DNA of 19,835 bases from CAZQGJ01 sp964592905 (GCA_964592905.1 CAZQGJ010000012.1:1-19835), one strand, 5' to 3'; shown: positions 1 through 8,310, counted from the first letter of the stretch. The notes: generated from the sequence alone by a model not told the origin. Made by a program: numbers and translations.

Positions 1-1226
1 GCACCATCTTCGAGTCGCTCAAGATGAAAACGCAGCTCATCGGCGATTAAAGACTTGAGTAAATTATTCCGTTGAAAGTACTCGATCAGGGTACCGTAGC
101 CACCATCTCGAGGTTTAGGCATCATCTCATAACCGAGAGACTGAATACGCTGTACCTGGGTTCGACCGGTCTGTTCGCCTCGAGTTAAGATCAAGGTTGC
201 CGAGGTTTGAGTGCGCAAGGCTGTAACCAAGGCGTTCATCATCGACTTCAAGGCCTCATCAAGATCTAAAACGCTAGTCAGACGCTCGGCCAGCTCAGAG
301 ATAACCTCCTGAGGCTTATAGCTGCCGACAAAGAGATACTGGTCCGTCAACTTGGTAAGAACTGAACGTAACGGATCGAAACCGAGAGCGATCAAGATGG
401 CGGCGAAGATATTGGAACCGATGGCAGAAAAATTGACATCAAAACTGCGATCGAAGATCGCCGTAATGATGTAGATGACGAAAACATAAATGGCCACCAA
501 AACAGCGAAGAGAACCGAGTAGACTAGGGTTTTCTTAATAATTAAACGAATGTCAAACAGCTGATACACAACCATGGCGTATCCGGACGAGACAATAAAG
601 GCAAAAGCGTAGGCAGTGCTGAGAAAAATTAGAGAATTATTATCGAAGACAACGACTAATAAAAAGCTACTAATAAAGATTAACACCGCACTCAAGATTA
701 TGCCTAACAAGAGATACTGAGCCTGTGCCTTGGCGATGCCCTTTGATGCGATTCTGAATTTATTAAGCCCATAGATACTCGAACCAATAAAGTACGCCGC
801 GACTAAACCAAAAAGTCCTATCCCGATGCCCGGCACTGGGCTAGAATTTGTACCAACGCCAATGACACTCTCAAAGATGAAATTAGTCTGAGCTATTAAC
901 GAGATCGAGATGGTCAACAGCAATCCAAATAACAAATTCTTTGATTTAAAAATAGTATTAATACTGTAATTTCGCGTATAAATCGTAACAAAAACATAAA
1001 GACTATACGCATGGAAGATAGCTGCTGACATTTCGCTGCGTATCCAGAATAAACTGCTCCGCTCAGTCTCTGTAACTAATGTTTGACCATGGATAATTGC
1101 CCAAATCGCACTCATGACGCAGAAGAATAAAAAAGAGATGTGCAGAGAGCTCTTTTTATTTTTCAAATAAATATAAACACCGATTGCGAAATATAAAGCA
1201 CCGACAAAGCCAGAAAAATATTGCAT
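1..1226 (-). CDS. 7TM-GAF sensor protein, probably a histidine kinase (partial, C-terminus outside window)
   Basis: About 408 codons are open from an ATG at 1226 to the window edge, so the kinase core is not visible. The first ~240 residues are a run of hydrophobic helices starting MQYFSGFVGALYFAIGVY, like the N-terminal 7TM module of histidine kinases. A further hydrophobic pair (LVYSVLFAVLVAIYVFVIYII) and the segment FDPLRSVLTKLTDQYLFVGSYKP follow. Then comes a region beginning ISELAERLTSVLDLDEALKSM, typical of the entry into a GAF domain. No other ATG lies in frame before the upstream stop. A TGCTATAAT extended -10 lies upstream. Membrane and GAF parts are seen; the kinase assignment is inferred from architecture, and a GGDEF or phosphatase output cannot be excluded. 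Confidence 0.75.
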   Translation of the reverse strand, partial: MQYFSGFVGALYFAIGVYIYLKNKKSSLHISFLFFCVMSAIWAIIHGQTLVTETERSSLFWIRSEMSAAIFHAYSLYVFVTIYTRNYSINTIFKSKNLLFGLLLTISISLIAQTNFIFESVIGVGTNSSPVPGIGIGLFGLVAAYFIGSSIYGLNKFRIASKGIAKAQAQYLLLGIILSAVLIFISSFLLVVVFDNNSLIFLSTAYAFAFIVSSGYAMVVYQLFDIRLIIKKTLVYSVLFAVLVAIYVFVIYIITAIFDRSFDVNFSAIGSNIFAAILIALGFDPLRSVLTKLTDQYLFVGSYKPQEVISELAERLTSVLDLDEALKSMMNALVTALRTQTSATLILTRGEQTGRTQVQRIQSLGYEMMPKPRDGGYGTLIEYFQRNNLLKSLIADELRFHLERLEDG

Positions 1227-1285
1227 CTCTACTCGATCGAAACGTAAAAAATCAGCAAGGCGCGAGGGAAATTTATCACATAATA

Positions 1286-1291
1286 ATTATA
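1286..1291 (-). promoter_or_regulatory. Extended -10 promoter for the 7TM-GAF sensor gene
   Basis: The minus strand reads TGC-TATAAT, a perfect -10 with an extended TGn element, 60 nt before the ATG at 1226. The best-spaced -35 (CAAATG) is poor, as is common for extended -10 promoters. It implies that the sensor gene is transcribed separately from the operon ending at 1300. Confidence 0.45.
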
Positions 1292-1299
1292 GCAGATCC

Positions 1300-2328
1300 T
1301 CAAAGAATCATTTGTTTAGCAAAAGAGGTTATATTTGCTCTTTGAGACGTTCTGACCATCGGTGCTATTGGACGACCTACTCTAAATAGGGCAAGTGGCC
1401 TAGAATGCACTCCCAAAGCCTCTTTAAGTAAAGGTACCATTGGAGGTATCTCAACCAAGGATGCCCAAATCGAGTGACAATATCCTAATGCGGTGAATTC
1501 GAGAAGAAGTAACTCTAAGACTATACCCACGAGTAACCAGTCTTGACGTAAATCCGTCTCTCCGGATATACATAATATAGCTGGCCCACTTTCAATTGAT
1601 TCTTTCCAGAACGTTGACTCTCTCTGAACTGTCTCAGGGCTATTTAGCCAACGATCTACCGAACCAATAGTAGATAAACTAAGTGATCGTAATTGCATTT
1701 TTCTAGTAGTATTTTCATCTTCGACTGACGCAACAAAATGTTTCAGTTCTTCCCTCGAGGAATCTAACGCGAAAATCATACTCATTGCTTTAGCTGTCAG
1801 TTCACCGAGTCGATTAATTATCTTCTGATCTATTGCGGCAGTTAAATGTAATCCCGCGCTATGACAAAAAGCTAAATACTGACCTGTTACATCATTCACT
1901 CTTGACTCTATATCCTCTTTAGCGTAAGCACCTCGATCGTTATGTCTATTCAATATCTGCGAGCTCAAGCCCTTCTTCAAGCATTTATCTAGCTCGAAAG
2001 GTAAACTCGGTTGAATAGATTGTCCATCAAGCAGCTCTAGCTTTGCTAAATAAGTAGTTTCGTTAGTTGAAAATTCATTGAGATGCAATTTAAACGAATG
2101 GTCATTATCACGTAGAATCAGCATTAAATTTGCCAAGAAGCAGCCTACAGAAATAATAGATTGACGTTTCGTACTGTCGCTTACACTTGGGACGTTTGCC
2201 TCGTTAAGATATATCTCGATAAGCTGCTGTTCAATGTTATAGTGCACCTGCCAAGGCTGGGCATTGTGTGCGGATGGAGCTTTTGATGCGAGTACCAAAT
2301 ATTGCTCTAGCGTTGCTTGAGTAAGCAT
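1300..2328 (-). CDS. Acg-type nitroreductase-family protein
   Basis: This 342-residue protein is the last gene of the four-gene operon. The N-terminal motif APSAHNAQPWQ (residues 17-27) is the signature of the Acg/nitroreductase-like branch, whose members bind FMN or a related flavin. The C-terminal HSRPLALFRVGRP segment matches the closing strand of the nitroreductase fold. The length suits the Acg branch, which carries two pseudo-repeated nitroreductase halves. The ATG at 2328 has an AAGGA ribosome site 8 nt upstream and lies 11 nt after the E1-like gene. In Mycobacterium tuberculosis Rv1355c (MoeY) a ThiF domain is fused to a nitroreductase domain, so the gene pair here may be the split equivalent (from memory, not checked). 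Redox substrate unknown; some Acg proteins sequester flavin instead of acting as enzymes. Confidence 0.75.
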   Translation of the reverse strand: MLTQATLEQYLVLASKAPSAHNAQPWQVHYNIEQQLIEIYLNEANVPSVSDSTKRQSIISVGCFLANLMLILRDNDHSFKLHLNEFSTNETTYLAKLELLDGQSIQPSLPFELDKCLKKGLSSQILNRHNDRGAYAKEDIESRVNDVTGQYLAFCHSAGLHLTAAIDQKIINRLGELTAKAMSMIFALDSSREELKHFVASVEDENTTRKMQLRSLSLSTIGSVDRWLNSPETVQRESTFWKESIESGPAILCISGETDLRQDWLLVGIVLELLLLEFTALGYCHSIWASLVEIPPMVPLLKEALGVHSRPLALFRVGRPIAPMVRTSQRANITSFAKQMIL

Positions 2329-2339
2329 AAATTCATCCT

Positions 2340-3500
2340 TTATAATTTTCCAAAGATAATTTCCATTGATTTAATAAACCTGTCCTTGTGCAGTTCTCTA
2401 GCAGTTACTGACTCCGGTAGATGATAATCATTATCAAGAATTGACTCTAGATCAATCCTATATCTACCAGATAGTATTTTTCGGCCCGCAATTATTGAGC
2501 GAGCTATGTAGCTACCAACGACACCAGAGAGCATCGCAGCCGTACCTAGCTGTGGCCACGTTGGTAGCCTTGAGCCGACCATTTGTAATGAGTCTCGCAT
2601 CGCAGGCACCACATCAGGACCAACGATACTGTTAGCAAATTTAACTTTCTCGACCTGCGTCAACTTTGCAGGTATGTTCTTATATTCATCTTCGTCTATC
2701 AAGCCATGTAAAATTTTTCTTTTAGGCTCTATATCGAATCTTTCGACGTCAATGATGACGTTGTCACCATTATCGGTTAGCATCACCACTGGTATACGGT
2801 GCTTTCGCGCAAAGAATCTACTGTGAATTTTCAGAGATATGTCATCCATCTCTTCAAAGAAAAGACTCAGTCTTTCACCGTCAATAAAGAAGAATTTATC
2901 GAATCCTTCTTTACTTAAATAGTTCTGATCATAGTTAAATGAGAGATATGGGTCAAGTTCTAGATTTTTATGCATTACGTTTACGATCTTACTGCTTCCA
3001 ATGTTCACTAAACTGTCAAATATTCTATTCATATTCGTAAGAGAAAGAGTATCTCCATCGGCCAATGAATACCTTGTGGGACCACCGGTTAGCACTAGGG
3101 AATTTAAAATGTTAGAACCCACACTTAAACCCGCAATCCCAATCGTACTGTTCCTGAATTTTGCCTGCTCTTCATCGGATATCAAGTACCTGTTCCTAGA
3201 GGTTCGCAATCGACTATATAGAATCTGATTAGGAATAATGTAAGAGTAATCACTACGCCAGGGAAATTTTAATATACGAGCGTTCTGCCTATAGCTAGAG
3301 TCACTCAGCATATATTGACTGTATTTCTTAAACGATTTTTCAAACAATTCAGTACCCGTTGGAATAAATGGATGTTCAATTCGAAACAAATCTTCGACGC
3401 ATTCTCGATAAATATCAACTGTGGGCTTATCTAGGCCAAATATTTTTGTGAGTCCTGTTTTCTGATATTGATCAATATGGGAGCTTAGACTTAAATGCAC
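2340..3500 (-). CDS. ThiF/MoeB/HesA (E1-like) adenylyltransferase
   Basis: This 386-residue protein has a ~115-residue N-terminal extension and then the E1-like Rossmann fold. The nucleotide-binding loop is GIAGLSVGSN (121-130), followed by LADGDTLSLTNMNR (147-159), the family's DxDxxxxxNxNR signature. MDDISLKIHSRFFARKHRIPVVM (218-240) is where MoeB has its Mg-binding Asp. Family members adenylate a C-terminal carboxylate using ATP. The only cysteine is C34, so both the zinc CxxC pairs and the thioester cysteine of MoeB/ThiF/E1 are absent. That suggests adenylation without a covalent thioester, or a non-protein substrate. The start is a GTG immediately after the TGA of the PaaK-like gene, implying translational coupling. 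Best comparison: the ThiF part of Rv1355c/MoeY-like proteins. A role in molybdopterin synthesis is not supported by context. Confidence 0.8.
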   Translation of the reverse strand: MHLSLSSHIDQYQKTGLTKIFGLDKPTVDIYRECVEDLFRIEHPFIPTGTELFEKSFKKYSQYMLSDSSYRQNARILKFPWRSDYSYIIPNQILYSRLRTSRNRYLISDEEQAKFRNSTIGIAGLSVGSNILNSLVLTGGPTRYSLADGDTLSLTNMNRIFDSLVNIGSSKIVNVMHKNLELDPYLSFNYDQNYLSKEGFDKFFFIDGERLSLFFEEMDDISLKIHSRFFARKHRIPVVMLTDNGDNVIIDVERFDIEPKRKILHGLIDEDEYKNIPAKLTQVEKVKFANSIVGPDVVPAMRDSLQMVGSRLPTWPQLGTAAMLSGVVGSYIARSIIAGRKILSGRYRIDLESILDNDYHLPESVTARELHKDRFIKSMEIIFGKL

Positions 3501-4946
3501 TCAACCCACCCATCGGTTCTTTATAGTGAATTTAAACATTTCATCATCCTTTGCTACGATATGTATTTGAGGTTCAGCCTTTTTACCTAATTCTTGATAA
3601 AGTCGATTGTATTCGCCGTTAAGTTTTTTTAATCCCTTAACAATATCCTTAGTAAGCTCATCTTGACCATCGACAACCAGGCGCCCACCTTGTTTATCGT
3701 TAGACTGAAGATAAAGATGTAGCGTTTGGTTTTGGTCCTGATCAAACTCTGTCGTCATATAGAACTTACCATTAAATATTTTCGCATACTTTACTTTCTC
3801 GAGAGTATATTTAATATTTTCAGGGAATATGTCGAGAGCATAAAAAGTAGTAGAGACATCGCTTCTAGAAGCGAGCAATAATATATGCTCCTTTTCTAGA
3901 CGACAATCGATTAGGTTGTTATGAATTTCTTTGTGCTCACTTTGGAGTTGGTCGTGTTTCAGAATTATACCTATATCGTTAATCTGATATCGAATTAATG
4001 GCAACGCTCCATAATAAGTAAAGATCAAATAATTATCTACTTCTTCAAAGAATTTATACTCTGGATAATATTTCACAATGGTTGGAATTGTATTATTCTT
4101 ACTAAAATTTAAAAAATTATTTCTAACACCGTTACTTGCCTTGGTTAAATATCTCCTGAATGTTATCGTCTCAGGCGTTTCGTGACCCATCATGCCAGCG
4201 TCAGCTGTGCCATATATTAAACAAACATTTAGTAAGGACTTGTTACCGATAAAATTAGACATAAGATAATCTCGCCACTGTTCGGAGATATTTTCACCCG
4301 CCAACACCACCTTCAAATTGAGCCTGGAAAAACGCTTTATCCCCATTAAATCCTTAGTGTGCAAGAGAGCATCTTTAACAAAGGGTGGATAACCCATTAT
4401 TATCACCTGTTCATAGGATTGGCCAAGCTCGTTGAAGATTCTTGAGATTGCCGTCGCGTCCAAGCCGGGGGTTGTGATCGTAAGTCTATGCCCATCATCC
4501 TGTAAGGCTTGAAGCGCTTCGAGTGTATATGTACCCGCAATCCAATTACCCATCGCAAAAGCAATAATGATCAGTGTATTCTTTCGCAAAGTATCGAACT
4601 GTTCAAAGATTTGTCGATGCATCTCGGTAGATTCGTTGGAATTGTATGCGTTCCTTGGCCAAAAAAACGGCATTCCACTCGAACCTGAGCTCATTGAAAT
4701 GATCTTGGGAGAAATTATATCTCCAGCTACCAGCATATCCTTAAAAGGATACTTAGTCAGATAATTATCTTTTGTGACTATCGGGACATGTTTAAAATCA
4801 TCAACTGTACGAATCTTGGAATAGTTAACTCCATTGATCCTTAGGAAGTCTGAGTATGCCGGCACGCTCTGAGATGCTTTTTTAAACGAATTTAAAGCAT
4901 TTTCAAATCCAATAGAATCGATAGTTCTCTTCTGAAAAATATTCAT
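3501..4946 (-). CDS. PaaK-like adenylate-forming enzyme (phenylacetate-CoA ligase / F390-synthetase family)
   Basis: This 481-residue protein of the ANL superfamily activates a carboxylate as acyl-AMP. The ATP-phosphate loop is SSGSSGMP (86-93). YGTADAG (245-251) matches the A5 motif and IRYQINDIG (318-326) holds the A7 Asp. The C-terminus, MFKFTIKNRWVG, resembles the A10 region with its lysine. The order of motifs and the short N-terminal part match PaaK-like enzymes better than long acyl-CoA synthetases. The acyl substrate and acceptor (CoA, carrier protein, amine or nucleotide) cannot be read from sequence. The ATG overlaps the TGA of the upstream hydrolase gene (ATGA) and the stop abuts the GTG of the E1-like gene. 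The gene is AT-rich compared with the Fe-S genes at the other end of the window. Confidence 0.8.
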   Translation of the reverse strand: MNIFQKRTIDSIGFENALNSFKKASQSVPAYSDFLRINGVNYSKIRTVDDFKHVPIVTKDNYLTKYPFKDMLVAGDIISPKIISMSSGSSGMPFFWPRNAYNSNESTEMHRQIFEQFDTLRKNTLIIIAFAMGNWIAGTYTLEALQALQDDGHRLTITTPGLDATAISRIFNELGQSYEQVIIMGYPPFVKDALLHTKDLMGIKRFSRLNLKVVLAGENISEQWRDYLMSNFIGNKSLLNVCLIYGTADAGMMGHETPETITFRRYLTKASNGVRNNFLNFSKNNTIPTIVKYYPEYKFFEEVDNYLIFTYYGALPLIRYQINDIGIILKHDQLQSEHKEIHNNLIDCRLEKEHILLLASRSDVSTTFYALDIFPENIKYTLEKVKYAKIFNGKFYMTTEFDQDQNQTLHLYLQSNDKQGGRLVVDGQDELTKDIVKGLKKLNGEYNRLYQELGKKAEPQIHIVAKDDEMFKFTIKNRWVG

Positions 4947-6046
4947 GGCAATGCTATTCTCTCGGACTGTGCACTTAATGAGTATGGTTGATGGTTAAGA
5001 TCATCATACACAAATATAATAAAGTAAATAATAGTTAACCATGATAACAACGGCTTGTATAAAAAACTAGGCAACACTCTGGTTACATATGGCTCCACAT
5101 AAGCGTGATCTACGTCATGCAGAATAAACGATGAAATATTTGTGACTCGATTGCTGACATGCTTAAAGGCATTTGAATTCAACGGATGAAGAACGTTGTC
5201 CTTTTCGCCAATAAAAATCCTTATCTCGGCAAAAATATTTCTAAATTGGGTTAATATGTCTTCTACACCACCTATCAATGTAAATCCATCCCGATAGAAT
5301 AATGAAGGATAAAATAAACACAAAAATCTGAACCTTGGGTCGCCGGCACTTGCAAGCTTCATTGCCAACGTTGCTCCGTAGCTGGAGCCAAGGATATAGA
5401 CCCTAGTATTGTTCTCGTCACCCAAAATCTTCAATAAATCAAAAATCTCGGTAATAATCGTAGATTCATCCACTGTCTTTATTGTATTTAATAGTTGAAA
5501 TCTCGAATCGTTGCCTAGTAACAGCGAAAATGGGTTAGGCTGCTGTGATTTATCGAAATAATTAACCATCAATACATCCGCACCTAAGGCCGAGAATAGT
5601 TTAGCAATACCTGTATGCCAGCTCGAAAGGCCAAATATATTAGGGAAAATAATGACAAGGACTTTGCCTTTACCGTTGAAACTTATATTTTCATCGATTA
5701 GAAAGCTGTAAAGTTGATACATCGTGAGTAGCTTGGAATGAATAGACGCTGATTTCTCCGAACTCACTTGAAAGTAAGACTCTATTAACGCGATCGCTTT
5801 CTTCGACTGTTCATCTGACATATTAGTTCCGTCATGTTCTCTATGTCGATAAGCAGATTTCAAAAAAGGTAAAGAAGGCGATAATCGCACCATAAATCTA
5901 ATGCAATTTATGACCGTAGCACACACACTCTTGAGTTTTAAAGAAAAATTATTAGATAAATTATCGCGATTATCAGTTAGTATTATGACTTTTGAAGCTT
6001 TAACCTGACGAGCTAAGATAGTAGTGACATACTTTTTCTGTTGCAT
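4943..6046 (-). CDS. Alpha/beta-hydrolase-fold protein
   Basis: First gene of the operon, 367 residues from the preferred start. Strand-turn motif VYILGSSYGATLAMKLAS (216-233) carries the nucleophile elbow G-S-S-Y-G with S222. FLCLFYPSLFYRDGF and RIFIGEKDNVLHPLN follow in the usual order, the second being where the acidic residue of the triad lies. FILHDVDHAYVEPYV supplies the candidate catalytic His. The C-terminus has a hydrophobic stretch (LLSWLTIIYFIIFVY), perhaps a membrane anchor. An upstream in-frame ATG at 6064 would add six residues. The ATG at 6046 is preferred because GAGG lies about 8 nt before it, and 6064 has no ribosome site. Reaction unknown; in this neighbourhood a thioesterase, esterase or peptidase releasing or editing an activated acyl group is plausible. 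Confidence 0.7.
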   Translation of the reverse strand: MQQKKYVTTILARQVKASKVIILTDNRDNLSNNFSLKLKSVCATVINCIRFMVRLSPSLPFLKSAYRHREHDGTNMSDEQSKKAIALIESYFQVSSEKSASIHSKLLTMYQLYSFLIDENISFNGKGKVLVIIFPNIFGLSSWHTGIAKLFSALGADVLMVNYFDKSQQPNPFSLLLGNDSRFQLLNTIKTVDESTIITEIFDLLKILGDENNTRVYILGSSYGATLAMKLASAGDPRFRFLCLFYPSLFYRDGFTLIGGVEDILTQFRNIFAEIRIFIGEKDNVLHPLNSNAFKHVSNRVTNISSFILHDVDHAYVEPYVTRVLPSFLYKPLLSWLTIIYFIIFVYDDLNHQPYSLSAQSERIALP

Positions 6047-6108
6047 TTTAGATACCTCGACCATCTAAGTGATGGCATATCTTCAACCTGTAAACGGGTA
6101 AAGATTTG

Positions 6109-6137
6109 TTTATACCAGAGAGAAGTCAACGTTGCAA
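6109..6137 (-). promoter_or_regulatory. Promoter of the four-gene operon
   Basis: On the minus strand TTGCAA (6132-6137) is followed after 17 nt by TGG-TATAAA (-10 at 6109-6114), an extended -10 promoter. It sits about 60 nt before the first gene of the operon. TTGCAA is its own reverse complement, so the same hexamer can serve the divergent kinase gene. Confidence 0.55.
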
Positions 6138-6162
6138 GGATGGGTGACTGTTGTGCTAAGCT
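6132..6162 (+). promoter_or_regulatory. Possible promoter of the histidine kinase gene
   Basis: The palindromic TTGCAA (6132-6137) is followed after 19 nt by TGC-TAAGCT (-10 at 6157-6162). The -10 is weak and the spacing long, so this is tentative. The distance to the TTG start (30 nt) is suitable. Confidence 0.3.
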
Positions 6163-6191
6163 AGAAGGGTAATAAAAGCAGAGGGGAAAGC

Positions 6192-7490
6192 TTGAAAACG
6201 ACGAATAAGCATTGGGCCTGGCGGGACGCACTGCTTTGGCTGGCTATTGTTCTAATCTTGTTAATCGGTAGCGGCCTTGGCTATGCGCCGTTAGCTAAAA
6301 TTGCCCCTCTGATCATCGGCCTGATGACCGCCTTTGGAATTCTGTACTTCACGCTCGGCTACCAACGGCTCGGGCCACACCAAAGACAGCTCACCAAATA
6401 CATCGCTGACACGGTCTTCATTGGACTGCTGCTCGTTAGCGCTCGGGATTACAGTCAGTTTTTCTTTATTCTGTTCTTTCTACCGATCGCCTCGGCAGCC
6501 ATTGTGCTCAACGGTTTCAGCGCCGTCATCATCACAATAGTCGCCGTATTTTACCTTATTATCGGGCATTTTATGAACCTTCAGTTCTCTACAGGCTTTG
6601 CCGCCTATAGTCTCATCAACTACTTCGAGATAGTCGCGCTGCTCATCTTGGCCGTAGTCACTCGGCTCCTCGCTTTGCGCATTAAAAACGAAGAGTCGAC
6701 CCGTCATTTCATGGAGGAAAAGATCCGTCAGGCCGATGAAAAGATGATCGATGTCCAGGCTCTCGAAGAGGAGTTTGTCTCGGTGACGGCGCATCAGCTA
6801 AACACGCCGCTCTCGATCATCAAGGGCTACTCTTCGATGTTAATTGACGGCGATGTCGGCCCACTCAACCCTGAGCAGACAGTCTACGTCAGCAAGATCA
6901 AAGATGGGGCGATCCGACTGGCTAAATTGGTCAACGATCTCCTAGATATTCATCATGTCCATCGCGGTTATACTATTGAAAAAAACGAGTGTTTTAATTT
7001 GGATCAGCTGGTCAAACAGGTGATAAATCAGTTGCAAGAAAAGATGCGGCAGCGCGGCCTCAGGCTTTCGTATCGACTTAATAGCCAGCAGGCGATCGAT
7101 GTTTGTGGTAACTCTCTGCAGCTCGGTCAGGCCATCGGCAACATCCTCGATAACGCCATCAAATACTCGCACGCTCATGGTGAAGTCCGAATTCAGATCA
7201 ACCTCAACCAAGTCGAAGGCCAACAGCTCGAGACGCAGATAGTAGTCGAGGACGATGGCGTTGGTATCCCCGAAGAAGAACAGGGGAGGATCTTTCAGCG
7301 CTTTTATCGGGCCGATAACAGCGTCGCCGTTGACCCTGATGGCACCGGACTCGGTCTCTATATCACCAAACGCATTATCGAGGCGCACGGCGGGGCAATT
7401 AGCTTCAGCTCTAAACTCGGTCAAGGCACGCGCTTTCAACTGACGCTACCGGCCCATCTCGCCAGTCCATACCCCAAGCAATCGATTTAA
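6192..7490 (+). CDS. Membrane sensor histidine kinase
   Basis: This 432-residue kinase starts at TTG; AGAGGGG 5 nt upstream decides that start. Residues ~12-165 contain about six hydrophobic helices with almost no extracytoplasmic loop, so it probably senses within or near the membrane. A short linker leads to the HisKA H-box SVTAHQLNTPLSIIKGYSSML with phospho-acceptor H201. The ATPase core has the N-box NILDNAIKYS, G1 VEDDGVGIPEE, F-box IFQRFYR and G2 GTGLGLYITKRIIEAHGG, all intact. A single-domain receiver gene begins 32 nt downstream and is the likely partner. The gene is divergent from the operon at 1300-6046, so it might regulate it. The signal is unknown. Confidence 0.92.
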   Translation: MKTTNKHWAWRDALLWLAIVLILLIGSGLGYAPLAKIAPLIIGLMTAFGILYFTLGYQRLGPHQRQLTKYIADTVFIGLLLVSARDYSQFFFILFFLPIASAAIVLNGFSAVIITIVAVFYLIIGHFMNLQFSTGFAAYSLINYFEIVALLILAVVTRLLALRIKNEESTRHFMEEKIRQADEKMIDVQALEEEFVSVTAHQLNTPLSIIKGYSSMLIDGDVGPLNPEQTVYVSKIKDGAIRLAKLVNDLLDIHHVHRGYTIEKNECFNLDQLVKQVINQLQEKMRQRGLRLSYRLNSQQAIDVCGNSLQLGQAIGNILDNAIKYSHAHGEVRIQINLNQVEGQQLETQIVVEDDGVGIPEEEQGRIFQRFYRADNSVAVDPDGTGLGLYITKRIIEAHGGAISFSSKLGQGTRFQLTLPAHLASPYPKQSI

Positions 7491-7522
7491 CGCCAGTCGC
7501 TAAAGAACGCAAAGGATAGCAT

Positions 7523-7894
7523 ATGCCCAAAAAGATCCTCTTAGTCGATGACGAGCCGCCCATTATCGAGATGTACGGTCAAAAGTTGGCTCGAGGCGGC
7601 TATCAGGTGATTCCGGCTCGCAATGGTGAGGAGGCCCTCCGGCTAGCCCAATCCGAACAGCCAGATTTAATCCTGCTTGACCTGATTATGCCCAAGTTTA
7701 ACGGCTTTGATGTCTTGCAAACCCTCAAAGCTGACAGTCGAACGGAGAAAATTCCGGTCATCCTCTTGAGCAATATCCCCAAATATACCAGTCAGGCTAA
7801 GGGCAAGGCCTTAGGCGCCCTCGATTACTTCTTTAAAGTCGATACCGTCCCAGCCGATCTTCTGAACTTAATTAATCAACGATTAGCCAATTAA
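7523..7894 (+). CDS. Single-domain response regulator (CheY-like)
   Basis: This 123-residue protein is a receiver domain only. The acidic pair is D9/D10 (LLVDDEPP) and the phospho-acceptor is D53 (ILLDLIMP). Switch residue S83 (ILLSN) and conserved K105 (DYFFKVD) complete the active site. There is no DNA-binding or enzymatic output domain, so it must act by protein contact or as a phosphorelay intermediate. AAGGAT lies just before the ATG. It follows the kinase gene by 32 nt with no terminator between them, so the two are probably co-transcribed. A terminator hairpin follows the stop. Confidence 0.9.
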   Translation: MPKKILLVDDEPPIIEMYGQKLARGGYQVIPARNGEEALRLAQSEQPDLILLDLIMPKFNGFDVLQTLKADSRTEKIPVILLSNIPKYTSQAKGKALGALDYFFKVDTVPADLLNLINQRLAN

Positions 7895-7898
7895 AATC

Positions 7899-7930
7899 AA
7901 AACCCACGACTGCACCGAGCTGTGGGTTTT
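7899..7930 (+). terminator. Rho-independent terminator after the kinase-receiver pair
   Basis: Inverted repeat AAAACCCAC / GTGGGTTTT (arms 7899-7907 and 7922-7930) lies 4 nt after the receiver stop codon. The A-rich and T-rich ends allow termination in either direction, so it could also serve the convergent gene ending at 7959. Confidence 0.7.
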
Positions 7931-7958
7931 GGAAGTATAGGTGGGTTGATGGCACCGC

Positions 7959-8189
7959 CTATTGTAACAACTTACCGAGGACGGCCGTAATTATATGGAA
8001 GAAGAGGATTGCGAGCGTCACTGCTGCTATGCCATACAAAACGGCGCCGCGCAGCAAATTCTCTAGGCGACGGTCGTAGTAGCCATTCGCCTTGAAATAC
8101 TTATTAAAGATTCGCAGAAACATCCGCTCAATAGCACAAATCGAGACAAGAGATACGAACAAAGCGATCAGCTCGCCCTCTAGAGACAT
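7959..8189 (-). CDS. Small two-helix membrane protein, unknown function
   Basis: I do not recognise this 76-residue protein. It has two hydrophobic helices (ELIALFVSLVSICAIERMFL and LLRGAVLYGIAAVTLAILFFHIITAVLG). A basic, tyrosine-containing loop (RIFNKYFKANGYYDRRLENLLRG) joins them, suggesting a hairpin with a cytoplasmic positive loop. The ATG at 8189 is chosen because AGAGGTGG stands about 6 nt before it. The frame is open to a TTG at 8237, but that start has only a weak ribosome site and the added residues are not membrane-like. It has its own consensus-like promoter. It might be a small holin-like or envelope-stress protein, which is speculation. Confidence 0.6.
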   Translation of the reverse strand: MSLEGELIALFVSLVSICAIERMFLRIFNKYFKANGYYDRRLENLLRGAVLYGIAAVTLAILFFHIITAVLGKLLQ

Positions 8190-8253
8190 CTTTACCACCT
8201 CTGCACGCTCTGCGTGCCCACCGGTCACTCCAACCAACTTGTTCCGTTAAGTA

Positions 8254-8282
8254 ATTCTAGCCTAACCTGTTATGAATGTCAA
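8254..8282 (-). promoter_or_regulatory. Strong sigma-70-type promoter for the small membrane protein gene
   Basis: On the minus strand TTGACA (8277-8282), 17 nt spacer, TAGAAT (8254-8259). The predicted start near 8247 gives a 5' leader of about 58 nt to the ATG at 8189. A GCCCAT/ATGGGC inverted repeat (8287-8304) lies just upstream of the -35. Confidence 0.7.
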
Positions 8283-8310
8283 TACTGCCCATAGCTAGAT
8301 GGGCTAGGTA

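Noticed and set aside
2340..3500. Assigning the ThiF-like gene to molybdopterin or thiamin synthesis
   Set aside because: No other gene of those pathways is nearby and the cysteines needed for sulfur transfer are missing.
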